Position numbers and translations under genes: made by a program | NCBI GenBank assembly: GCA_040387755.1 | Contig: JAZKDB010000002.1 | Location: 1,116,001 to 1,180,000 of the forward strand | Length of the DNA stretch: 64,000 nt | Direction: 5' to 3' | Origin: Rurimicrobium sp040387755 | GTDB taxonomy: Bacteria > Bacteroidota > Bacteroidia > Chitinophagales > Chitinophagaceae | The notes under the pieces: model-generated | What the model saw: the letters and a program-made list of their open reading frames with translations, nothing else | What the model was told of the DNA's origin: nothing | Database searches by the model: none | Shown here: positions 58,015-64,000 of the stretch, piece by piece | How the letters are laid out: each line of letters begins with the position of its first letter | Position numbering within the stretch: position 1 is the stretch's first letter

Positions 58015-58898
58015 TTTTAGCAGCGATAGATATTGGCTCCAATGCAGCGCGATTGCTCATCTGCGACGCAACACCTTACGAAAAAGGTGCTGTAGATTAT
58101 ACTAAACTTACACTTTTGCGCATCCCTCTTCGGCTGGGTTTCGAAGTTTTTGAAAAAGGTACTATCAGCAGCGAAAAAGAAAAACAATTAATAGACTCCA
58201 TGAAAGCCTACAAATTGTTGATGGATATTTACAAAGTAGAAGGATATCGTGCATGTGCCACATCGGCCATGAGAGATGCAAAAAATGGTCTACAAATCAT
58301 TAAAGATGTATATGCCGAAACAGGCATTCAAATTGAAATTATAGCAGGTCAGGAAGAGGCTAATATCATATACGAAACCCATATTGCCGAAAACCTGAGT
58401 CCCGGAAAATCATACCTGTACATTGATGTAGGTGGTGGTAGCACTGAAGTAACATTATTTGCAGATAATAAAATTGTTTTTAAAGAGTCTTTCAATATCG
58501 GAACCATTCGTTTGCTCAACAAATCTGTTACAGACGAACAATGGAATCATATGAAATGGCATATCAAAACCCACACTGCAGGTTATCAACCATTGGTTGC
58601 AATCGGTAGCGGAGGCAATATCAACAAAATTTTTTCTCTCTCAAAAAAGAAGGAAGGGAAGCCATTGTCATTGGAATTACTTAAAGACTATTGTCGCGAA
58701 TTAAGCGCTTCAACAGTTGCAGAGCGAATGCATCTATATAACTTTCGTGCAGACCGTGCAGATGTAATTGTACCTGCATTAGAAATTTTCATTGCTATAA
58801 TGAGGTGGAGTAACGCCAGCGAAATATATGTACCGCGTATTGGTCTGGCCGACGGGCTGATTAAAATGCAATATGCCGAAAAAGTACGGCTTCTCTAA
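58011..58898 (+). CDS. ppx: Ppx/GppA-type exopolyphosphatase
   Basis: The 295-residue ASKHA-fold protein has ILAAIDIGSNAARLLI (phosphate-1 loop), AGQEEANIIYETHIAE, YIDVGGGSTEVTLF (phosphate-2 loop) and the adenosine-like GSGGNINKIF. This is a short Ppx/GppA without the HD domain, as is usual in Bacteroidota. It removes terminal phosphate from polyphosphate or from pppGpp; the ppk1 linkage favours polyphosphate. The start is TTG 58011, overlapping the ppk1 stop (TTGA). Confidence 0.9.
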   Translation: MILAAIDIGSNAARLLICDATPYEKGAVDYTKLTLLRIPLRLGFEVFEKGTISSEKEKQLIDSMKAYKLLMDIYKVEGYRACATSAMRDAKNGLQIIKDVYAETGIQIEIIAGQEEANIIYETHIAENLSPGKSYLYIDVGGGSTEVTLFADNKIVFKESFNIGTIRLLNKSVTDEQWNHMKWHIKTHTAGYQPLVAIGSGGNINKIFSLSKKKEGKPLSLELLKDYCRELSASTVAERMHLYNFRADRADVIVPALEIFIAIMRWSNASEIYVPRIGLADGLIKMQYAEKVRLL

Positions 58899-58913
58899 AT
58901 ACTCACTCCTACT

Positions 58914-59816
58914 TTATAAATCAAAAACATCACCCTCCTTACTGGCAAAAGATTGTAAAAAAATCGTTCTTGCTTCCACCTCAAATTCTTCGGTAGACTT
59001 ATATTTAGAAGAATAGTGGCCAAGTAACAATTGATGAGCACCAGCCTTAACAGCTAATTGTGCCGCTTGCTGTGCCGTACTGTGAAATCGATTTGCAGCA
59101 CGGTCCTTATCAATTTCCAGATAAGTGCTTTCATGATACAACAAATCAACATTCATAATATACTGCAGAAAAGACTCCGTATAGAGTGTATCGGCACAAT
59201 ATGCGTATTTCTTATCCTGCTTCCCGGGCTCAGTCACCCAATCATTCTTTACAATTAGGCCATCTTTTCTTTCATAATCAGCACCGGCTTTAAGTTGCTT
59301 ATAATATGCAGCCGGAATCTCGTAATACCGGCAACGCTCTGCCAATAATTTTCTACCCTTTGATTTTTCGGTAACCAATAAACCCTGACAAAAAATGCGA
59401 TGCTCAACCGGGAAGCATTGTAACGAAAAGACAGCATTATCTGCCAAAATTGCGGCCCCTTCCGGCAAAGGAACAAAATGCAATGGATAACTCAATACCG
59501 TATTGGCCACATCTAATATCTGTTGAATCATCTGCTGCAAAGGAGCCGGAGCATATAAATACAAAGACTCTGTTCTGCCCAATAAGCTCATGGAATTGAG
59601 CAAACCAGGCAATCCAAAATAATGGTCGCCGTGCAAATGACTGATGAATATATGACGAATTTTATTCCAGCTAATACCATACTTTTTAAGCAGTACTTGA
59701 GCAGCTTCACCACAATCTATCATGATAAAACACTCATCAATATTCACAATTTGACAAGTAGGATAACGATTGTGAGCCGGAAGGGCCGAATTATTGCCTA
59801 GTATTGTAATCTTCAT
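58914..59816 (-). CDS. rnz: Ribonuclease Z
   Basis: The 300-residue metallo-beta-lactamase-fold enzyme has the metal motif FISHLHGDHYFGLPGLLNSM (HxHxDH, about residues 62-81), PVEHRIFCQG, YCADT, and LLYHESTYLE with HSTAQQAAQLA near the C-terminus (HEST and HST metal ligands). It removes the 3' trailer from tRNA precursors. Length fits bacterial RNase Z. It converges on the ppk1-ppx pair, with a 15-base gap. Confidence 0.95.
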   Translation of the reverse strand: MKITILGNNSALPAHNRYPTCQIVNIDECFIMIDCGEAAQVLLKKYGISWNKIRHIFISHLHGDHYFGLPGLLNSMSLLGRTESLYLYAPAPLQQMIQQILDVANTVLSYPLHFVPLPEGAAILADNAVFSLQCFPVEHRIFCQGLLVTEKSKGRKLLAERCRYYEIPAAYYKQLKAGADYERKDGLIVKNDWVTEPGKQDKKYAYCADTLYTESFLQYIMNVDLLYHESTYLEIDKDRAANRFHSTAQQAAQLAVKAGAHQLLLGHYSSKYKSTEEFEVEARTIFLQSFASKEGDVFDL

Positions 59817-59861
59817 ACGCTTTGATAAACTGAATCTGTAGCAATCTACAATGCTTTTACC

Positions 59862-59869
59862 TAATTTTG
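59862..59869 (+). promoter_or_regulatory. Putative -7 element of the cytochrome c peroxidase gene
   Basis: TAATTTTG matches TAnnTTTG, 32 bases before the ATG at 59902. No -33 TTG at proper spacing. Confidence 0.45.
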
Positions 59870-59901
59870 AGCTATAGTTGATTAAAACAACATTTCATTA
59901 A

Positions 59902-60957
59902 ATGACACGAGTACTCAAACTTTTCATATTGGCATCCATCAGTATGACCATTTTCATTTTGAGTTGTAAAAAAGATGTTGCTATTCCGGACAGCAGTTCT
60001 GTCAATACCAATATTGAATTTAAAGTACCTCAAGGATGGCCCAGCCCGTATTATGATTTTAAAAACAATCAACTGACAAATGCAGGTTTTGCTCTTGGTC
60101 GTAAATTGTTTTATGATATGCGTTTGTCTCGCGACAATACTATTTCATGTGGCTCTTGCCATCAGGCATTTTCGGCTTTTGCACATTCAGAACATGATGT
60201 GAGCCATGGTATAGATGGCAAACTGGGTAATCGTAATGCACCAGGCTTGTTTAACCTCAACTGGCATACCAGTTTTATGTGGGACGGTGGTATAAACCAT
60301 ATAGAAATTCAGCCATTAGGGCCCATCGCCAATCCGGTAGAAATGGATGAAAATCTGGTCAGTATTCTGGCAAAATTAAATATAGATACAGAGTATAAAG
60401 AGATGTTTCAAAAAGCTTATGGGACAAATGAAATTACTTCTGAGCGTATGTTCAAAGCGATGGCTCAATTTATGGGGGCAATGGTTTCTTCTAATGCCAA
60501 ATACGACAAATATATACGTAAAGAAACCGGAGGAGAGATGAACTCCAGCGAATTGGCCGGACTAGCTATTTACGAGTCCAAATGTGCCGGCTGCCACAAA
60601 GCACCCTTGTTTACCGATTTTTCTTACCGTAATGCAGGCTTAAAACCCACTTCTATCAATGATAGTGGAAGAGCACACATAACTTTAGCGCCGACAGACA
60701 TATATAAATTTAAAGTACCCAGTCTTCGAAACCTTAGTTATACTGCACCCTACTTTCATGATGGACGGGCAAGCACATTGGATAAAGTGTTTGACCAGAT
60801 GGAGAGTGGCATCTATGACTACCCTACAATAGATCCTTTACTGAAAAACGGCATCAAACTCAGCACTCAGGAACGTACCGATTTAAAAGCGTTTCTAAAA
60901 ACACTGGATGATGAAACGTTCGTGAAGGATAAAAGATTTTTTGAACCTGCATCATAA
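59902..60957 (+). CDS. Di-haem cytochrome c peroxidase (MauG-like) lipoprotein
   Basis: The 351-residue protein begins MTRVLKLFILASISMTIFIL and has Cys22 in ILSCKKD as a probable lipid anchor. Two haem c motifs occur: CGSCHQ at 83-88 and CAGCHK at 228-233. PSLRNLSYTAPYFHDGRAST (late Met/His region) and NRNAPGLFNLNWHTSFMWDG match bacterial di-haem peroxidases. It should reduce hydrogen peroxide with electrons from small cytochromes, in the periplasm. The peptide is shorter at the N-terminus than MauG. Monocistronic. A methylamine-specific role is not supported by neighbours. Confidence 0.92.
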   Translation: MTRVLKLFILASISMTIFILSCKKDVAIPDSSSVNTNIEFKVPQGWPSPYYDFKNNQLTNAGFALGRKLFYDMRLSRDNTISCGSCHQAFSAFAHSEHDVSHGIDGKLGNRNAPGLFNLNWHTSFMWDGGINHIEIQPLGPIANPVEMDENLVSILAKLNIDTEYKEMFQKAYGTNEITSERMFKAMAQFMGAMVSSNAKYDKYIRKETGGEMNSSELAGLAIYESKCAGCHKAPLFTDFSYRNAGLKPTSINDSGRAHITLAPTDIYKFKVPSLRNLSYTAPYFHDGRASTLDKVFDQMESGIYDYPTIDPLLKNGIKLSTQERTDLKAFLKTLDDETFVKDKRFFEPAS

Positions 60958-60979
60958 AATTTAAGCTATCCCTACATTT

Positions 60980-62014
60980 CTATTTAGACTTTGCAGATAA
61001 CGCTGAAATTAGTTTGATGAATGTATCAATTTCTTCTTCTCTGGTATCCCAGGCACACATAAGTCTGACTTCGTTAATGTCATCTCTCCATACATAAAAA
61101 GGAAATTGGGCAGTCAATACTTCATTCCAGTGATTAGGCAAAGTAGCAAACACAACATTTGCTGTAACCGGTCTTGTGATGGTTAGCCCTTTTATATCTT
61201 TGATGCCATTATATAACTTCTGCGCCATAGCATTGGCTCTCAAAGCTGTTTTGCGCCAAAGCTCATCTTTAAATAAAGCCTGATATTGAGCTGCAATAAA
61301 TCTCGTTTTTGAGGCCAGTTGCATCACTTGCTTATGCTTGTACTTAAGGTGTTCATTCAGAAGCGGATTAAATACCACCACCGCTTCTCCAAACATCATA
61401 CCCAGTTTTGTACCACCCAATGAAAGTATGTCTACACCAACATTGGTGCTAATATCTCTTAGCTCCGCACCCAGGCTTGCCGCAGCATTAAAAAATCTGG
61501 ATCCGTCAATATGAAAGTACAAACCATGTTCTTTGCACAGAGCTCCAAAAGCAGTCAATTCTTCGACGGAGTAAACCGTTCCATATTCGGTGGACTGTGT
61601 CAGAGAGAGCATTTTTATTTGAGGAAAATGCAAATCACCTTTTCGAATCAGTCTTTGCTTTACAGTTTCCAGCTCCAGCTTTCCATGCTCATTTGTGGAT
61701 AAAGGGAAAAACCTACAACCTGTAAAGGTTTCGGGTGCCGAAGATTCATCGTTGTAAATATGGGACGTGTCGGCGCAAAGTATAGCATTATATGATTGAG
61801 TGGCTGCACTAATGCTCAATACATTAGCACCTGTACCATTAAAAACAAAATGCACCGAAACATCTGCATCGAAAACGACTTTGAATAATTGAGCAACAGA
61901 ATGTGTCAGCGAATCGTTTCCATAAGAACTGGCATGGTCAATATTTGCTTCTTTCAGGGCTTCCATCACTTCGGGCAGAACACCTGCATAATTATCACTG
62001 GCAAAAGATTTCAT
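60980..62014 (-). CDS. ltaA: Low-specificity L-threonine aldolase
   Basis: The 344-residue PLP fold-type-I enzyme has FASDNYAGVLPEVMEAL, FNGTGANVLS, HIDGSRFFNAAASLG and the Schiff-base Lys203 in LSLGGTKLGMMFGEAVV. This is the beta-eliminating lyase / threonine aldolase pattern, splitting L-threonine (or allo-threonine) to glycine and acetaldehyde. ATG 62014. It ends 22 bases past the convergent cytochrome c peroxidase stop and lies 41 bases downstream of ligA in the same orientation. Confidence 0.9.
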   Translation of the reverse strand: MKSFASDNYAGVLPEVMEALKEANIDHASSYGNDSLTHSVAQLFKVVFDADVSVHFVFNGTGANVLSISAATQSYNAILCADTSHIYNDESSAPETFTGCRFFPLSTNEHGKLELETVKQRLIRKGDLHFPQIKMLSLTQSTEYGTVYSVEELTAFGALCKEHGLYFHIDGSRFFNAAASLGAELRDISTNVGVDILSLGGTKLGMMFGEAVVVFNPLLNEHLKYKHKQVMQLASKTRFIAAQYQALFKDELWRKTALRANAMAQKLYNGIKDIKGLTITRPVTANVVFATLPNHWNEVLTAQFPFYVWRDDINEVRLMCAWDTREEEIDTFIKLISALSAKSK

Positions 62015-62055
62015 AGAATTATGTTGCTTTAATATTTATCAATTTACTAGTTGAA

Positions 62056-64000
62056 TTATTCTTCAATCATCTTCAAAAACTCATCTTCAGTCAATATTGT
62101 TACTGTACCCAATTTTTTTGCCTTTTCCAGTTTCGAACCTGCATCTTCACCTACAATTAGGTAATTAAGTTTACTACTGACACCACCCAAAATCACAGCG
62201 CCCTTCGCTTCAGCTTTTGCTTCTGCCTCACTCCGCTTCATTTGGGATAGCGTACCTGTAAATAAGAAAGTTTTCCCTTCAAATACACCTCCCTCACCAC
62301 TTTGCTGTGGCTGGGTATTCTCCAAACTCAGGCCAAGCTCCTCCAACAAGTCAATAATATGCCTGTTCTCAGGCGAGGCAAAAAAGTGAACAATTGAGGC
62401 CGCAACTTTTGGTCCCACATCATCCAATTGTTTTAATTTTTCCTCATCCCAATCATAAAAATCGCGCAGGTGGCTAACTGTCCGTGCCAGATTTTTGGCT
62501 GTAGTTTCGCCAACATGACGGATACCCAGGCCGAAAATCAAACGGGATAAAGGTTGCTTTTTCGAAGCTTCTATAGCAGTTTGTAAATTATTGATAGACT
62601 TCTCTTTGAAGCCTTCCATTTGTGCCACTCTCAACCAATCCAAACGGTATAAATCAGGAATGCTTTTGAGCAAACCTAAATCAAAAAATTTCTGCACATT
62701 TGATTCTCCCATTCCTCTGATGTCCATCGCATCCTTGCTGCAAAAATGCAGGATACGCTCTACCACCTGTGCAGCACAGGCAATGTTGATACAACGCCAT
62801 ACTGCTTCATCAGCTGGCTTCTCCAGTAATTCAGCACAGACAGGGCAATGTGTTGGAAACACAATTTCCTGTTCACTTCCATCACGCAATTCACTTAGTG
62901 GCTTTACGATGTAAGGAATGACATCGCCAGCTCTTTCTACTAATACAGTATCACCAATATGAATGTCTTTTTCCCGCACAACATCTTTATTAAACAAGGA
63001 AATAGAACTTACCATAGCGCCACCAATATTCACAGCATCTATTTTGGCCACAGGAGTTATGGAGCCAGTTCTTCCGACCTGAAATTCTACATTCCTCAGT
63101 TTACTGGTTGCTTGACGCGCTTTAAATTTATATGCTACTGCCCAGCGTGGATGATGGGCCGTCATTCCCATTTTTTCCTGTTGTATCAGACTGTTTACCT
63201 TAATGACTAAACCGTCAATCTCGTATGGCAAATCGTCTCTTCGCTGCTCAAAATCGGCACAAAACTGTATCACCTCATCAATATTTGTAAAGGTTTTCAA
63301 TTCTTTTGCCGGAGTGGGAAAGCCTAGCTGATAAAGCCATTGCAGCGAATCAAAATGTGTATTCAAAACGGACGGGTCTTCTTTTCCACTTTCAATACTT
63401 ACATCACTGATATGATATAATATGGCTGAGAGTTTTCTTTTAGCAACTTCATTTGGATCCAGCATTCGTAAAGTACCTGAAGCAGCATTACGTGGATTAG
63501 CCAATGGAGCCTGCCCATCATTTGCCCGTTGCCTATTAAGCTCTGCAAAAGTGTTTTTATGAATCACCACTTCACCACGAATCTCTATTTGCTGCACTCC
63601 GGATTGACCGAAGGCTGCAGACAAGGGTATTGATTTTATCTGTTTTACATTTGTGGTTATTTCCTCGCCCTGTACACCATCTCCACGGGTAGCAGCACGA
63701 ACCAGCTTCCCATTTTCGTATATCAGTGAAATACTGGCACCATCATATTTTGGTTCTACACAAAAAACAATGCGTTCTTCAGGAACCAAACCACTGCAAC
63801 GCTTGGCCCAATCTCTTAAATCATCGGCATTATAGGTGTTATCCAAACTCAACATGGGCACCAAATGGGCTACAGTAGGTAGCCTTTCCGAAATTCCATA
63901 CGCAACCCTCTGAGTTGGCGAATCTTCCTTTTGCAACTCAGGATGTGATTTTTCTATTTTTTTTAGCAAGGCAAAAAGCTGATCGTATTCAATATCAGCC
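62056..64000 (-). CDS. ligA: NAD-dependent DNA ligase (partial, 5' end outside window)
   Basis: The frame is open from the stop at 62056 to the right edge, and the reading ADIEYDQLFALLKK before the first internal start is LigA-like, so the gene begins outside the window. The adenylation domain has catalytic Lys in CVEPKYDGASISL, then ATRGDGVQGEEIT and GEVVI. An OB-fold and Cys4 zinc finger (CPVC ... CINIAC) follow. Helix-hairpin-helix repeats (DIRGMGESNVQKF, LGIRHVGETTAKNLA) and a C-terminal BRCT domain (GKTFLFTGTLSQMKRSEAEA) complete it. It seals nicks in replication and repair. Confidence 0.95.
   Translation of the reverse strand, partial: ADIEYDQLFALLKKIEKSHPELQKEDSPTQRVAYGISERLPTVAHLVPMLSLDNTYNADDLRDWAKRCSGLVPEERIVFCVEPKYDGASISLIYENGKLVRAATRGDGVQGEEITTNVKQIKSIPLSAAFGQSGVQQIEIRGEVVIHKNTFAELNRQRANDGQAPLANPRNAASGTLRMLDPNEVAKRKLSAILYHISDVSIESGKEDPSVLNTHFDSLQWLYQLGFPTPAKELKTFTNIDEVIQFCADFEQRRDDLPYEIDGLVIKVNSLIQQEKMGMTAHHPRWAVAYKFKARQATSKLRNVEFQVGRTGSITPVAKIDAVNIGGAMVSSISLFNKDVVREKDIHIGDTVLVERAGDVIPYIVKPLSELRDGSEQEIVFPTHCPVCAELLEKPADEAVWRCINIACAAQVVERILHFCSKDAMDIRGMGESNVQKFFDLGLLKSIPDLYRLDWLRVAQMEGFKEKSINNLQTAIEASKKQPLSRLIFGLGIRHVGETTAKNLARTVSHLRDFYDWDEEKLKQLDDVGPKVAASIVHFFASPENRHIIDLLEELGLSLENTQPQQSGEGGVFEGKTFLFTGTLSQMKRSEAEAKAEAKGAVILGGVSSKLNYLIVGEDAGSKLEKAKKLGTVTILTEDEFLKMIEE

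Noticed and set aside
59902..60957. Methylamine-dehydrogenase maturation (MauG)
   Set aside because: The di-haem fold fits, but no mau genes are in the window; peroxidase is the safer call.
1..64000. tRNA, rRNA, riboswitch, prophage or transposase
   Set aside because: All gaps over 75 bases were read; none folds as a tRNA or shows a known riboswitch, and no transposase or phage gene is present.

Overview
The window is a stretch of a Bacteroidota chromosome, most likely from the Chitinophagales or a related order. Four genes encode secreted proteins with type IX secretion (T9SS) C-terminal sorting domains. Promoter-like sites match the Bacteroidota -7 consensus TAnnTTTG. Shine-Dalgarno sequences are weak and non-ATG starts are frequent. 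Characteristic families are present: DUF5683, DUF4105, an ECF sigma factor paired with a beta-barrel protein, and single-chain pyruvate carboxylase. Base composition is AT-rich throughout. The sequence is mostly core chromosome. I see no prophage, insertion sequence, CRISPR array, tRNA or rRNA. Both ends cut a gene: a RibD-C/dihydrofolate-reductase-like protein at the left and NAD-dependent DNA ligase at the right.

Layout. 1-2.4 kb: a TetR repressor, a second FabF-type ketosynthase and a reductase-like gene, behind a clear promoter with an operator-like palindrome inside it. 2.4-4.1 kb: repeat-rich intergenic DNA with a small muconolactone-isomerase-like protein and a DUF72 protein. 4.1-9.3 kb: a STAS protein, ClpC, an MlaF-like ABC ATPase, and the heptose genes gmhB-like and gmhA. 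9.3-14.2 kb: a T9SS cargo protein, then the fatty-acid/RNA cluster acpP-fabF-rnc and a LolD-like ATPase. 14.4-17.0 kb: an ECF sigma factor followed by a protein with a short cytoplasmic N-terminus, one membrane segment, a long low-complexity linker and a C-terminal outer-membrane barrel. 17.2-19.2 kb: a DUF4375 protein, engB and ubiE/menG. 19.3-26.4 kb: an M43 metalloprotease cargo, then a DUF4105 / alpha-beta hydrolase / type-B T9SS cargo operon. 26.5-31.6 kb: pirin, dnaE and trxA. 32-42.4 kb (all minus): topA, a SirB1-like gene, a DUF5683 gene, pcm, a beta-propeller T9SS cargo, dgt and queA. 42.7-49 kb (minus): an SDR, pyruvate carboxylase and lepA. 49-54.2 kb: an MMPL/RND exporter, an SRPBCC protein, and panD - flippase-like - rfaE2. 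54.2-59.8 kb: small membrane proteins, a secreted unknown, the ppk1-ppx pair and RNase Z. 59.9-64 kb: a di-haem cytochrome c peroxidase, threonine aldolase and ligA.

How the genes work together. gmhA, the gmhB-like phosphatase and rfaE2 are three of the steps to ADP-heptose, split between two loci; the kinase (HldA/RfaE1) is not in the window. acpP and fabF serve fatty-acid elongation, and the second, TetR-linked fabF looks like a regulated paralogue. ppk1 and ppx make and degrade polyphosphate. The sigma factor and the barrel protein are a plausible envelope-sensing pair. That pair is the best candidate for uncharacterised biology here, followed by the TetR-FabF2 module and the DUF4105/hydrolase/T9SS operon. 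I found no clearly unprecedented system.
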